Numbered from the stretch's first letter, positions 37,064 through 45,917 are shown. The stretch is 64,000 nucleotides of DNA from Hyalangium versicolor (GCF_020103695.1 NZ_JAHXBF010000012.1:310001-374000); one strand, 5' to 3'. Translations and numbers: made by a program. The notes: generated by a model not told the origin, from the sequence alone.

Positions 37064-37333
37064 TCAGTGAACGGTGGCCTCGGATACCTCGGGCTGCAGG
37101 GTGACGCCTTGAACTTCGTCCATGCGCACCTGCACCGCGATACCCTGCCGCCTGTACTGGGCCAGGGAGTCCGCCACGGCGTCCAGCATGCGCTGGTAGC
37201 GATCCTCGAGCTCCACAGCGATCAGGAGCATCGTCTCGCCCGCATCCTCGACGCCTGGCCGGTGCACCCGGCACCGCTGGAACCGCGCCCAGCGGCCATT
37301 CTCCATCTTCACAAGCTCGCCGTCGTAAGCCAT
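37064..37333 (-). CDS. Hypothetical protein (89 aa)
   Basis: The small soluble protein starts MAYDGELVKMENGRWARF from ATG 37333, with a GGGGG sequence upstream. The pattern is beta-strand, then a long helix (RYQRMLDAVADSLAQYRRQG), then a final strand (VQVRMDEVQGVTL). Strong terminator and ribosome sites support a real gene. No family is recognised. It is divergent from the 76-residue gene and has its own terminator. Confidence 0.65.
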   Translation of the reverse strand: MAYDGELVKMENGRWARFQRCRVHRPGVEDAGETMLLIAVELEDRYQRMLDAVADSLAQYRRQGIAVQVRMDEVQGVTLQPEVSEATVH

Positions 37334-37640
37334 CGCGCAGTCCCCCGTGGGTTGAGTGAGCTTCAGGTGGGGAGCACTGTAAGCACTTATTAACCCCGCG
37401 TCATCCCCCCTCTTGAAAATTCGTCAATTCCCTCGAATTTCAAAGGGTTGGAGGGCCACCCCGCACCTTCTTGCGATCCCTTTTGGCCATAGGAGGTGAA
37501 GTTTGTAAATTTGCCAGACTGTAAAGCTGTTGATGGCCGACCTGCCGCGTCAACTGGCCAACAAGCCAGTCGGGCGCCCTCCGACCCGCCGCTTGCTCCA
37601 CAGGGGTGACCCCGAGGGGCGCATCCCTTAGATTGGAGGA
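37334..37640. other. Divergent intergenic region with an AT-rich inverted repeat
   Basis: The 307 bases hold no convincing gene. A near-palindrome (GAAAATTCG at about 37414-37422 with CGAATTTC at 37433-37440) lies in an AT-rich patch and could be an operator or promoter region. An AGGAGGTGAAG at about 37492-37502 is followed by a TTG-TAA and so has no frame to serve. The region probably carries divergent promoters for the flanking small genes. Confidence 0.35.
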
Positions 37641-37871
37641 ATGAAGGTGCCACTGCTGTTCCGCCGCGACCGGAGCATCCTCAAGCGGCCGGACGCCCAG
37701 GATCAGATGGAGAAGCTGCTCGCGGACTCCCTGAGAACGCTCGGGCAGGTGTGCGCCAAGGTGGCGGACCTCATCGAGGCGCAGCGCCTGGAGCGCCAGG
37801 GCTACTCCCAGCAGAACGACTTCCTGCGGCGGCTGGATCAAGAACAGGAGCCGGGCCCGAAGAAGGAGTAG
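37641..37871 (+). CDS. Hypothetical helical protein (76 aa)
   Basis: This is a 76-residue charged protein (MKVPLLFRRDRSILKR start) with one long amphipathic helix, DQMEKLLADSLRTLGQV continuing to IEAQRLERQG, probably a coiled coil. A strong TTGGAGG lies five bases before the ATG. It ends 19 bases before the amidohydrolase gene, so the two are likely co-transcribed. No family is recognised. Confidence 0.65.
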   Translation: MKVPLLFRRDRSILKRPDAQDQMEKLLADSLRTLGQVCAKVADLIEAQRLERQGYSQQNDFLRRLDQEQEPGPKKE

Positions 37872-37890
37872 CCAGGCGCCCGCCCTCCCC

Positions 37891-38838
37891 ATGTCCCTTT
37901 CCGACGAAGTCCCCACCTGCCTGGGAGCCATCTCCTCCTGGTTGGATCCACGCAGCCGCCCGGTGCCGCTGCCCGCGCTGAATGACGAGGAGGGGTTGAA
38001 GCTCCCAGAGGGGCTGCCGCCCGTGGTGGATGCCCATGTCCACCTGTTCCCGGATGGTGTCTTCGAGGCCATCTGGCGTTGGTTCGAGCAGTACGGCTGG
38101 CCCATCCGCTACAAGCTGCACACGCCCGAGGTGGTGGCCTTCCTGTTGTCGCGCGGGGTGAGCCGGGTGGTGGCGCTGGCCTACTCACACAAGCCGGGCA
38201 TGGCGCGCATGCTCAACCAGTACATGGCGCAGGTGGTCCGCGCCGAGCCGCGCGTGGTGGGGCTGGCCACGGTGCTGCCTGGAGAAGAAGGCGCGGCGGA
38301 CATCCTCGCGGAGGCCTTCGCCGCGGGGCTCCACGGTGTGAAGCTGCACTGCCACGTCCAGTGCTTCGCTCCGGACGCGCCTGAACTGCACGAGGTGTAT
38401 GCCGCCTGTGCCCGGGCGGGCCGGCCTCTGGTCATGCACGCGGGCCGGGAGCCCTCGAGTCCCCACTACAAGTGTGATCCGCACGCCCTATGTTCGGCCG
38501 AGCGGGTGGAGCGAGTGCTGAGGGATCATCCCACCCTCAAGCTGTGCATCCCCCACCTGGGGGCGGACGAGTTCGACGCGTACGCGCGGCTGCTGGAGCG
38601 CTACGACACGCTCTGGCTGGACACGACCATGGCCATGGCGGACTACTTCCCCCTGCCCCTGCCGCGCCGGGCGCTGGACGTGCGTCCCGAGCGCATCCTC
38701 TACGGGACGGACTTCCCTCACCTGCCGTACGCGTGGGATCGAGAACTGAAGCAGCTGCTAGGGTTGAAGCTGGGGGACGAGGTGGAGGCGGGGCTGCTGG
38801 GGCAGAACGCACTGCGTCTTTACGGGGTGGCAGACTGA
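37891..38838 (+). CDS. Amidohydrolase-family (Amidohydro_2) metalloenzyme
   Basis: The 315-residue TIM-barrel hydrolase or decarboxylase has VVDAHVHLFP near residue 45 (metal His-x-His), GVKLHCHVQ, PLVMHAGREP, CIPHLGADEF and the catalytic aspartate in YGTDFPHLPY. These follow the Amidohydro_2 layout seen in ACMSD-like decarboxylases and lactonases. The substrate cannot be told. It follows the 76-residue gene by 19 bases. Confidence 0.85.
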   Translation: MSLSDEVPTCLGAISSWLDPRSRPVPLPALNDEEGLKLPEGLPPVVDAHVHLFPDGVFEAIWRWFEQYGWPIRYKLHTPEVVAFLLSRGVSRVVALAYSHKPGMARMLNQYMAQVVRAEPRVVGLATVLPGEEGAADILAEAFAAGLHGVKLHCHVQCFAPDAPELHEVYAACARAGRPLVMHAGREPSSPHYKCDPHALCSAERVERVLRDHPTLKLCIPHLGADEFDAYARLLERYDTLWLDTTMAMADYFPLPLPRRALDVRPERILYGTDFPHLPYAWDRELKQLLGLKLGDEVEAGLLGQNALRLYGVAD

Positions 38839-38968
38839 GGGGAACACCCCTGCGAGGCGAGTGGCTGTTGAAAATTGGATCCCCCCCTTCCGCTATGGGG
38901 AAATCGATCCCATCTTGGTCCCCATAGAATCACCACACCCCCGCTGCTTGTCTTACTGAGGCCTCACC

Positions 38969-39346
38969 ATGTCCCACATCCTGGTCGTCGACGACGACGC
39001 GAGCCACCGCACGCTCATCTGCGATGCCCTCGAGGAACTGGGGTACCGCACCGTCCAGGCCTCGAACGGCCGGGAGGCGCTGGACCTGCTGGAGGGAGAC
39101 ATGCCCGCCGCGGTGCTGTTGGACCTGCGGATGCCCGTGATGAGCGGGTGGGGCTTGCTCGACGCGCTGAAGAAGATGCCGAGGGCGCGCAACCTCCCCA
39201 TCATCATCATCTCCGGCTACGGCTTCGAGTGGGAGGCGGAGCTGGTGGGCGCCGCCGGCTACATCTCCAAGCCAGTGGACCTGGACAAGGTGCGGATGAC
39301 GGTGCAGCAAATCGTCGGTCCGCCCGAGATGTCGCTGATGCACTGA
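38969..39346 (+). CDS. Single-domain response regulator (CheY-like)
   Basis: The 125-residue receiver domain has no output domain. The acidic pocket VVDDDASH, the phospho-acceptor aspartate in AVLLDLRMPVMSG, the Ser/Thr-type switch (IIIISGYG) and the lysine in ISKPVD are all present. It should relay a phosphoryl signal by protein contact, as in phosphorelays or motility circuits. No kinase gene is adjacent; the hybrid kinase at 24.3 kb is a possible but unsupported partner. Confidence 0.92.
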   Translation: MSHILVVDDDASHRTLICDALEELGYRTVQASNGREALDLLEGDMPAAVLLDLRMPVMSGWGLLDALKKMPRARNLPIIIISGYGFEWEAELVGAAGYISKPVDLDKVRMTVQQIVGPPEMSLMH

Positions 39347-39455
39347 GCCGCGCGCTCTGCGTGGGCCCGTCGGCTCGGCTTGTGTAAAGATCTCCTCTTC
39401 AGGGGTGCCGACGGGTAGCCCTGTCCGCCTGAATACGGGCACCCGGGAGACGACC

Positions 39456-39647
39456 ATGACTTCAGAAGTGAAGACCAGGAAAGAGCCCGCCCTGCCTCGG
39501 TTCGGACGGCTCCTGCGCTACGAGGACGGCATGCTCCTGCGCGCGGCGACCGAGGACGAGCTGAACGCTTCGAAGAAGGCCGCGGAGGCCAACGGCGGCA
39601 AAGGAATCATCCGCGTCAACGGAGTCCGCTGCTACGTCGAGCCGTAA
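39456..39647 (+). CDS. Small hypothetical protein (63 aa)
   Basis: This is a 63-residue basic-acidic protein (MTSEVKTRKEPALPRFGRLL start, ending in GVRCYVEP). The ATG at 39456 has CGGGAGA seven bases upstream, better than an in-frame ATG-like start 17 codons earlier. A short beta-hairpin region (LLRYEDGMLLRA) and a helix (DELNASKKAAEANGG) are visible. No family is recognised. Confidence 0.6.
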   Translation: MTSEVKTRKEPALPRFGRLLRYEDGMLLRAATEDELNASKKAAEANGGKGIIRVNGVRCYVEP

Positions 39648-39670
39648 CGCGCACGAAGCCGCAGTCTGGT

Positions 39671-39844
39671 TTGGCGACTTCACTCATTCCCAAACTCACC
39701 CTCGTCCAGGTTCGCGACACCCTGTGCAAGCCAGGCGCAGACGTGAACAAGAATCACTACCACGTCGGCCCGTACTGCAACCTCGTCGTGGATACCGCCG
39801 CGCAGGCACATCGGAGCCTGAGGCCGAAAGTCTCGGCATCCTGA
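39671..39844 (+). CDS. Short orphan ORF, possibly a gene remnant
   Basis: A 57-codon frame opens with TTG at 39671 and ends at TGA 39842-39844. The translation (TLVQVRDTLCKPGADVNKN, then HYHVGPYCNLVVDTAAQ) has a less GC-biased, protein-like composition than a random antisense frame. It has no obvious ribosome site and no recognised domain. It may be a remnant of a longer gene or a chance frame. Apart from this frame, the 296 bases between the flanking genes hold nothing I can identify. Confidence 0.22.
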   Translation: MATSLIPKLTLVQVRDTLCKPGADVNKNHYHVGPYCNLVVDTAAQAHRSLRPKVSAS

Positions 39845-39943
39845 ATCTCGTGCTGGGCAGGCAACCGCACGAGGCACTGCCCGCCTCCTGAAATCCCAGG
39901 GGGATTGTCGGCAGGGGCTTGGTCGGCCGAGACTGGGCGTCAC

Positions 39944-40762
39944 ATGTCGCCCTCCCCCTCCGACCTGGCCGTCGACGCCCGCGGGCTCGTCAAACGCTTC
40001 GGCAGCTTCACCGCGCTCAACGGGCTCAACATCCAGATCCCCCGTGGCGCCTTCTACGCCTACCTGGGCCCCAACGGCGCCGGGAAGTCCACCTCCCTCA
40101 CCATCCTCACCGGCGTGTATGGCCCGGACGCGGGCAGCATCCAGTTGCTGGGCTTGGATGCCGTCAAGCAGCCCATGGAGGTGAAGCGCCGCATCGGCAT
40201 GGTCCCCGAGGAGCTCAGCCTCTTCGAGCGTCTCACCGGCCGGCAGTACCTCACCTTCTGCGGCCGCATGTATGGCCTGTCCGGAGACGAGGCCGCCGCT
40301 CGCGCCGTGGAGCTGCTGGAGCTCACCGAGCTCACCTACAAGGCCGGCGCGCTCGTGGCCGAGTACTCCAAGGGCATGCGCCGACGGCTGGCCATCGCCG
40401 CAGCGCTCATCCACGCGCCCGAGCTCGTCTTCCTGGATGAGCCCTTCGAGGGTATCGACGTACTCGCCGCCGGTGTCATCCGCGAGTTGCTGCGAGAGCT
40501 GAGCCGACGCGGCGTCACCCTGCTGCTCACCACCCACGTGCTGGAGATCGCCGAGCGCCTGGCCACCCACGCGGGCATCATCCGCGGCGGGCAGATGCTG
40601 GACCAGGGCACCGTGCAGGAGCTCATCACCCGCTACGACTCACCCTCCCTGGAGGCCGTCTTCGAGAAGCTCATCTCCGTGCCTGCGGCGCGCAACGCCC
40701 GCCTGTCCTTCTACGGAGAGGCCCCCGCCCCGGTGGTCCCCCTGCGCCGGGAGTCCGCGTGA
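39944..40762 (+). CDS. ABC transporter ATP-binding protein
   Basis: The 272-residue ATPase has Walker A GPNGAGKST, signature YSKGMRRRLAIAAAL (a degenerate LSGGQ), Walker B LVFLDEP and the switch histidine in LLTTHVLE. The ABC-2 style sequence suggests an exporter or a membrane-protein exporter of the Ecs type. A TTG at 39905 would add 13 residues; I use the ATG. The stop overlaps the permease start as GTGA, so the two proteins are made together and form one transporter. The substrate is not indicated by the neighbours. Confidence 0.9.
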   Translation: MSPSPSDLAVDARGLVKRFGSFTALNGLNIQIPRGAFYAYLGPNGAGKSTSLTILTGVYGPDAGSIQLLGLDAVKQPMEVKRRIGMVPEELSLFERLTGRQYLTFCGRMYGLSGDEAAARAVELLELTELTYKAGALVAEYSKGMRRRLAIAAALIHAPELVFLDEPFEGIDVLAAGVIRELLRELSRRGVTLLLTTHVLEIAERLATHAGIIRGGQMLDQGTVQELITRYDSPSLEAVFEKLISVPAARNARLSFYGEAPAPVVPLRRESA

Positions 40763-42417
40763 GCCCGCCTCCTGTTCCTGGCTTCTTCCGCCACCTGTGG
40801 CTGCTATGGGGCCTGCGGCTGCAGATCGGCCTCAACCGTGGCTCCGGCCGCCCCAGCAAGCTGCTGGCGGTGGCCACGTTCCTCGGCTCCAGTGCCCCAG
40901 CGCTCTTCTTCGGGCTCATGTTCTTCGGGCTCATGCGGCTGCCTCCCGTGGCCCAGAGCAACGTGTGGCCGTACTTCATCCTCAACCTGCTGTGCTTCGT
41001 CACCGCCTCCGTGTGGGTCACCTGGCCGCTGCTGTCCGCCGGTGTGGATGATCACTCGGAGCTGAGCCGGTACGCGCCCTTCCCCATCTCTCCCTTCCGG
41101 CTTCTCATCTCCTCCAGCGTGGCCAGCCTCTTCGAGCCGCGCGCGCTCGTCTTCTACGCACCACTTACCGGTGCGGCCCTGGGATACGCCTCCGTCAACT
41201 CCATGCGTGCCCCATGGGTCGCCGTCGCGAACTACATCCTGTTCGCCCTGCTGTGCGCCGCATGGAGCCGCGTGGCCCTGCATGCCGTCATCAACGTGCT
41301 GCGCGCGAAGCGCAGTGCCGAGATCATCGGTGGCGGGCTGTTCGCCTTCCTGTTCGCCGCGTCGTTCATCCCCCCTGTCGACACCTCGTGGCTCACCGCC
41401 GTGGGCGAGGCGGGCGTGGGCGCGCTGAACATGGACCTCATCATCAACGCCGCCGTGGCGCTGAGCCGGGTACCGCCCGGCTTCTTCGGAGACTCCCTGG
41501 GACAGTTGGCCCACGGACGCCTTCGCCTGGCCCTCATCGAGTCCTTCGGGCTGGCGCTGTTCACCGCCATCGGGCTGGCGGTGGCCTATGCGCTGCTCCT
41601 GCGCTTTCACAGACAGGCGGGACGCGCCGGGCCCTCGATGAAGGAGTCCGGTGATCGGGATCCGTTCGCTCGGACGCAGACGCGGTTCCGGACGATCCTC
41701 ACCCGGGAGGCATTGGACTTGTGGCGCAACCCGCGCGCGCGGCTGCTCACCGCCGTGCCCTTCGTGCTCGCCATCCTCCTGAAGCTGCTGTCCGGGCGGG
41801 ATTTGTTCGTGTACATGCTCGGGCAGTCGGCGGATGCGTGGCTGATGGGCGGGCTGTCAGTCTATGCCGCCGTCGTCATCTCCTCCACCTTCTCGCAAAA
41901 CACCTTCGCCTATGACGGGCAGGGCTTCGCCATCTTCCTGGCCGCCCCCATGGAGTTGGCGGATGTGCTCCGCGCCAAGAACCTAGTGCAGGGCGTGGCC
42001 GGCCTGGGCATGGCACTGGCGGTGGGCCTCTTCTACCGCTTCTACTTCGGCTTCGGCACGGGCGTGGACTTCCTGTGCTCCATGGCCTCGGTGGCTGCGC
42101 TCGTCCCCGTAATGCTCGCCGCGGGCAACTTCCTGTCGCTCTACTTTCCGGTGAAGTTCCACGCCAGCCTCAAGCGGCGCGACAAGCTGCCCCTCACCGC
42201 TTCCATGCTGGGCATCGTCGCCGCCAGCGTGGGCTGCATGCCTTTCGGCTGGGCCCTGCGGCTTGCAGGCAAGTCCGGGCCGACGCCGCAGACAGCGGCA
42301 ATGATTGCCCTGTGCGCCGCGCTCTACGCCGTGCTCTACCGGCTGATGCTGCCCCTGGCCCTGCGTCTGCTGGATCAACGCCGGGAGATCATCCTGCGCG
42401 CCGTCACCCGCGAGTAG
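40759..42417 (+). CDS. ABC transporter permease-like membrane protein
   Basis: The 552-residue integral membrane protein starts with GTG at 40759 and has about twelve hydrophobic helices with two cytoplasmic stretches (HRQAGRAGPSMKESGDRD and KFHASLKRRDK). It resembles the large ABC-2 type permeases that pair with a single ATPase gene. It overlaps the ATPase gene by four bases. A bidirectional hairpin terminator follows 31 bases after the stop. What is transported is unknown. Confidence 0.82.
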   Translation: MSPPPVPGFFRHLWLLWGLRLQIGLNRGSGRPSKLLAVATFLGSSAPALFFGLMFFGLMRLPPVAQSNVWPYFILNLLCFVTASVWVTWPLLSAGVDDHSELSRYAPFPISPFRLLISSSVASLFEPRALVFYAPLTGAALGYASVNSMRAPWVAVANYILFALLCAAWSRVALHAVINVLRAKRSAEIIGGGLFAFLFAASFIPPVDTSWLTAVGEAGVGALNMDLIINAAVALSRVPPGFFGDSLGQLAHGRLRLALIESFGLALFTAIGLAVAYALLLRFHRQAGRAGPSMKESGDRDPFARTQTRFRTILTREALDLWRNPRARLLTAVPFVLAILLKLLSGRDLFVYMLGQSADAWLMGGLSVYAAVVISSTFSQNTFAYDGQGFAIFLAAPMELADVLRAKNLVQGVAGLGMALAVGLFYRFYFGFGTGVDFLCSMASVAALVPVMLAAGNFLSLYFPVKFHASLKRRDKLPLTASMLGIVAASVGCMPFGWALRLAGKSGPTPQTAAMIALCAALYAVLYRLMLPLALRLLDQRREIILRAVTRE

Positions 42418-42448
42418 CCAGGCTGCCCAGGAGCTCCCCAAACACAAA

Positions 42449-42477
42449 GGGCCCGGCGCACAGAAGCGCCAGGCCCC
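42449..42477. terminator. Bidirectional terminator hairpin
   Basis: GGGCCCGGCGC (42449-42459) pairs with GCGCCAGGCCCC (42466-42477), one mismatched base apart, across a six-base loop. It sits between the convergent permease gene and the NlpC/P60-like gene and has short T runs on the minus-strand side. Confidence 0.65.
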
Positions 42478-42505
42478 GGGGTGTTGCTCGCCGACAGCGT
42501 ACAGC

Positions 42506-43204
42506 TCAGTACTTCAGCCCGGGGATCAGCGCGCCGGACGTCCAGCCGCGGCCATTGGCGCTGAAGATGTCCACACCGTAGGCCTTGCCGCGCGCCTCGA
42601 TGGTGCGCCCGTCACCCAGGCTGATGGCCACGTGGCCCGGCCGATAGAGCAGCGCGCCGCGCGTCTTCAGCGCCTTCTCCACGGAGATATCCGTCCCCTT
42701 CTGCTTGAAGTAGGGCACCTGGTTCATCGTCCCATCCGGCACATCCACACCCGCCTGGTGCGCAGCCCACTGAACCAGTTCCGAGCAGTCGAAGGTGTCA
42801 GGGTTGGGATCGTTCAGCTTGGTCTCGGCACCGAAGACGTACTTGTCGCCCCGCTGCGCCAGCGCCTTCTGCACGAACTCCTCGGCCGTGCCCTTGCCGG
42901 CAGGCTTCGGGGAGGAAGGAGTCGTCGGGCTCGAGCCGCCCGCGCCCTTCAACTTGCCCCAAGTCTGCGGGCCGACGATGCCGTCAACCGAGATGCCCTT
43001 GGCCTTCTGGAACGACAGCACCGCCGCCTTCGTCTTCGGTCCGAACTGGCCGTCCACGGGGCCCGGGTTGAAGCCCTTGCTCTTGAGCAGGTTCTGCAGA
43101 TCACGCACCGAAGCGCCCTTGGAGCCCTCTCGCAGCGTCGGCTGGGAGGAGGTGGTGCGCGCCGTCAGCGCCGTGGCGCGGGAGGAGGAGAGAGGGGCAA
43201 CCAT
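42506..43204 (-). CDS. Peptidoglycan-binding NlpC/P60-type hydrolase
   Basis: The 232-residue protein has a peptidoglycan-binding type 1 domain (about residues 22-85: KGASVRDLQNLLKSKGF, VDGQFGPKTKAAVLSFQ, GIVGPQTWGKL). A Ser/Pro linker and a C-terminal NlpC/P60 cysteine peptidase domain follow. The nucleophile is in FDCSELVQWA and the histidine in PGHVAISLGDG. It should cut peptide stems in the cell wall. No classical signal peptide is seen at the chosen start ATG 43204 (GAGG eight bases upstream), so export may be unconventional or the target may be foreign cell walls. Confidence 0.85.
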   Translation of the reverse strand: MVAPLSSSRATALTARTTSSQPTLREGSKGASVRDLQNLLKSKGFNPGPVDGQFGPKTKAAVLSFQKAKGISVDGIVGPQTWGKLKGAGGSSPTTPSSPKPAGKGTAEEFVQKALAQRGDKYVFGAETKLNDPNPDTFDCSELVQWAAHQAGVDVPDGTMNQVPYFKQKGTDISVEKALKTRGALLYRPGHVAISLGDGRTIEARGKAYGVDIFSANGRGWTSGALIPGLKY

Positions 43205-43281
43205 GCCTGCAACCTCGTGTAGGAGATGACTTACACGGGTTATCGACGGCGAATTCTCAAAGTTGCGGAAAAAGGGCGGGA

Positions 43282-44418
43282 TCAGCCACCGGCCAGCCAG
43301 CGCAGCCCCCATGCGGTCAGCAATCCCAGGTAATTGCCCAGAGCGATGCCCGCCAGGCCCAGCGTCAACCCGGGGCCCACCAGTGCGCGATTCTTCAGGG
43401 CCGCAGCCACCGGGCCAATCTGCGCCGGCCCGTAGATGGTGGCGGTAGAGCAGATGAGCGTGCTGTCCGCATCGATGCGCAGCAGCGCCGAGAGCGCCGT
43501 GTGGACGACGATGGCCAGCCCCATGACGCCCCAAACAAAGAGGACCAGGCTCGTACTCCCCCCGCCCAGCACGCGCGCGTCCGCCAGCGAGCCCATGGCC
43601 ACACAGAAGATGAGCAACAGGTACTCGCCCAGCTCATAGGTGCCCGCCAGCGAGCGCACCCGCTGGGACAGGGACGCGGCAATGCCCAGGGTAGTAATGC
43701 CGAGTAGCGCCGGACTGGCCTCCAGCTTCCCGAACGCGAGCACCGTGCCCCCTACGGCCACCGCCGCGATGAGCACCGCGAGCCCGAAGCCCCGTCCCAT
43801 GTCTCCAAGGTGGTGCCGCGTCCACCCAGAGAGCTGCTCGCCCGGGTGCTCGAAGGCCTCGTGGTGGGGCGCGGCGGTGAAGGGCCGCATGAAGCGCAGG
43901 AACAACCGCTGCGCGAAGGTCAGCAAAAAGATGAGGTACACGCCGCCCGCGATCAGGTCCGCCGCGTTGAGCAGCACGAACGTCTCGCTGCGAGCCTCCA
44001 GCACGCGCCCGATGGCCGCCATGTTGGCCGTGCCCCCCACGTACACGCCCACGAGCATGCCGGCGATCTTCCACCACTCGTCCGTCTGCCCCCGGAAGAA
44101 CCAGCCCACCAGGCCGGCGGAGAACACCGCGGCGAAGCATGCCAGCACGAAGGAGATCAGCAGCGAGCGCGCCAGCCTTGGCCACTGCCTCACATCCGAG
44201 GAGAAGAGCAGCAAGGGGATGGCCAGGGGCACGGCGGCCTCGCTCACGCGCATGGACGCAGCCTCGGACAACCGCACTCCCGGCAGGTTCGCCACGAGGA
44301 TGCCCGCCACGTAGCAGAGCGTCACCGGGCCGAAAAACTTCGCCGCGCGATAGCGCTCGCCCGCCCAGAGGGCCACTGCCGGAAAGAGGAGGCACCCCAG
44401 CACCTGAAGGACTGTCAT
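43282..44418 (-). CDS. DUF819-family membrane protein
   Basis: The 378-residue protein has about ten membrane helices. The motifs VYVGGTANMAAIGRVL and a second half-repeat ATIYGPAQIGPVAAALK are typical of the DUF819 (YjcL-like) family. Such proteins are presumed transporters with an inverted repeat. ATG 44418 is chosen because a GGGGAG lies seven bases upstream; GTG 44424 is the alternative. It follows the S1P-lyase-like gene by 15 bases, so co-transcription with a link to the same substrate or product is likely. Confidence 0.85.
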   Translation of the reverse strand: MTVLQVLGCLLFPAVALWAGERYRAAKFFGPVTLCYVAGILVANLPGVRLSEAASMRVSEAAVPLAIPLLLFSSDVRQWPRLARSLLISFVLACFAAVFSAGLVGWFFRGQTDEWWKIAGMLVGVYVGGTANMAAIGRVLEARSETFVLLNAADLIAGGVYLIFLLTFAQRLFLRFMRPFTAAPHHEAFEHPGEQLSGWTRHHLGDMGRGFGLAVLIAAVAVGGTVLAFGKLEASPALLGITTLGIAASLSQRVRSLAGTYELGEYLLLIFCVAMGSLADARVLGGGSTSLVLFVWGVMGLAIVVHTALSALLRIDADSTLICSTATIYGPAQIGPVAAALKNRALVGPGLTLGLAGIALGNYLGLLTAWGLRWLAGG

Positions 44419-44433
44419 CGGCACGCTCCCCGC

Positions 44434-45753
44434 TCAGCCGCGGTCGAACATCCCGTCAAGGAAGTCCATCAGGAAGCCGTCCACCTGCTTGCGATCAGGG
44501 ATGGCGCCAACCATGCCGTACATCGCCGCGCTACCCTCGGGCGCTGGCTCTCCGGCCGCAAGCCGAGAGGACAGCTCTCGCAAATCCTTGAGCAGCGTGT
44601 CCGCGATGCGCTCGTGCGCAGGAGTGATCATGCAGTGCAGGGCAGGAGGGTTCTGCTGCCGGTCCAACTTCCACCCACAGGCCTCCATCGCGTCCGCCAA
44701 TTCGTACACGTTGAGCGAGTCCGAGGCGAATGCGAAGACACCCACGTGCGGCTTGCCGAGCACCCGCAGGCCCGGGATGGCGTTGATGCCGGCGATCAGC
44801 TTGTCCGTCGTCGCGAGGACACGCCGCGCGTGATCCAGATAGCCCTCTTCCCCCAGGTAGTGCATCACCGCCCAGGCTGCGGCGATGGCGCCGCCGGGCC
44901 GCGTGCCCGTCATGGAGGGCGAGACATACAACCCTCCCGGCCACTCCGAGTAGGTGTAGAACTGGTGCCGCCGCAGCTCGCGGTTGCGGTGCAGCACCAA
45001 CGATGCACCCTTCGCCGCGTAGCCATATTTGTGCAGATCCGCGGAGATCGTCGTCACGCCCGGCACCGAGAAGTCGAACGGCGGAATGTCCCGGCCGAGC
45101 TTCTTCGCGAACGGGAGGAAGAAGCCTCCCAGGCACGCGTCCACGTGGCACAGCAGGCCGCGCGACTGCGCCAGCGCCGCGAGCTCGACGATCGGATCCA
45201 TCACCCCATGCGGATACGGAGGCGCGCTCCCTACGAGCATGGCCGTGTTGGGGGTGATGAGCCGCTCCACGTCCTGGAGATCCACCCGAAGGTCCGGCCC
45301 CGTGGCCGCGTGCCGGATCTCGATGTCGAAGTAGTGCGCAGCCTTCTCGAAGGCCGGGTGCACCGACAGGGGAGCGATGATCTCCGGGCGGGCAATGCCC
45401 TTCTCGTTGCGGGCCCACTCGCGCGCCGTCTTCACCGCCATCATGATGCTCTCGGTGCCGCCCGTGGTCATCGTGCCAACCACGTCGTCATCGCCGTGGA
45501 AGAGCCCCGCGGCCATGGACACCACCTCGGACTCCATGCGGCGCAGCGAGGGAAAGGCCATCGGCGACAGGCCATTCTCCGCCATGAACTCGCCGTAGGC
45601 TTCCTTCAGCAGACGGGAGTGCTCGTCGTCCACGTAATAGACAAGGCTGAACGTGCGGCCATCCTTCCACCGCGCGTCCTCGGTGCGCAGCTCACGCAAC
45701 TCCTTGAGCACGTCATCCTTCGAGCGCTTCGACTTGGGCAACGACTTCGGCAT
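44434..45753 (-). CDS. Sphingosine-1-phosphate lyase-like PLP enzyme
   Basis: The 439-residue PLP-dependent enzyme is of the group II decarboxylase/S1P-lyase type. Motifs closely follow the eukaryotic lyase: TTGGTESIMMAVK, PEIIAPLSVHPAFEKAA, HVDACLGGFFLPF, SADLHKYGYAAKGAS with the PLP lysine near 242, WPGGLYVSPSMTGTRPGG split around the glycine pair, and ALHCMITPAH. S1P lyase cleaves a phosphorylated sphingoid base to an aldehyde and ethanolamine phosphate. It lacks the N-terminal membrane anchor of the eukaryotic enzyme. The start ATG 45753 has GGGAGG five bases upstream. The BioF-like fusion at 26.4-29.0 kb could supply the sphingoid-type chemistry, but that link is inference. Confidence 0.85.
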   Translation of the reverse strand: MPKSLPKSKRSKDDVLKELRELRTEDARWKDGRTFSLVYYVDDEHSRLLKEAYGEFMAENGLSPMAFPSLRRMESEVVSMAAGLFHGDDDVVGTMTTGGTESIMMAVKTAREWARNEKGIARPEIIAPLSVHPAFEKAAHYFDIEIRHAATGPDLRVDLQDVERLITPNTAMLVGSAPPYPHGVMDPIVELAALAQSRGLLCHVDACLGGFFLPFAKKLGRDIPPFDFSVPGVTTISADLHKYGYAAKGASLVLHRNRELRRHQFYTYSEWPGGLYVSPSMTGTRPGGAIAAAWAVMHYLGEEGYLDHARRVLATTDKLIAGINAIPGLRVLGKPHVGVFAFASDSLNVYELADAMEACGWKLDRQQNPPALHCMITPAHERIADTLLKDLRELSSRLAAGEPAPEGSAAMYGMVGAIPDRKQVDGFLMDFLDGMFDRG

Positions 45754-45797
45754 CCAATCCTCCCGCACGGCCAGACCCGCGTGAGAGCCGAATACCA

Positions 45798-45917
45798 TCA
45801 GCGCTCTGGGGGCACGTATCCCCTTTTCGCGTCTTCCGTCTCGGGGTTTCCCCTCATGAATTCCGTCAGGGTATCGACCACCTCCCGCAGGAACTCCTCC
45901 GGCACGGATGCCCTCAT
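45798..45917 (-). CDS. Possible small protein (39 aa)
   Basis: A 39-codon frame from ATG 45917 encodes a protein starting MRASVPEEFLREVVDTLTEF and ending GYVPPER. It has a helix-friendly core and a GGTGGAG sequence five bases upstream of the start. It lies between the S1P-lyase-like gene and the small membrane protein gene on the same strand. The residue order looks like protein rather than an antisense frame. No relatives are known to me. A longer in-frame extension to 46172 is less well supported. Confidence 0.35.
   Translation of the reverse strand: MRASVPEEFLREVVDTLTEFMRGNPETEDAKRGYVPPER

Noticed and set aside
37492..37502. A strong ribosome site AGGAGGTG followed by TTG.
   Set aside because: The following codon is TAA, so no protein is encoded.
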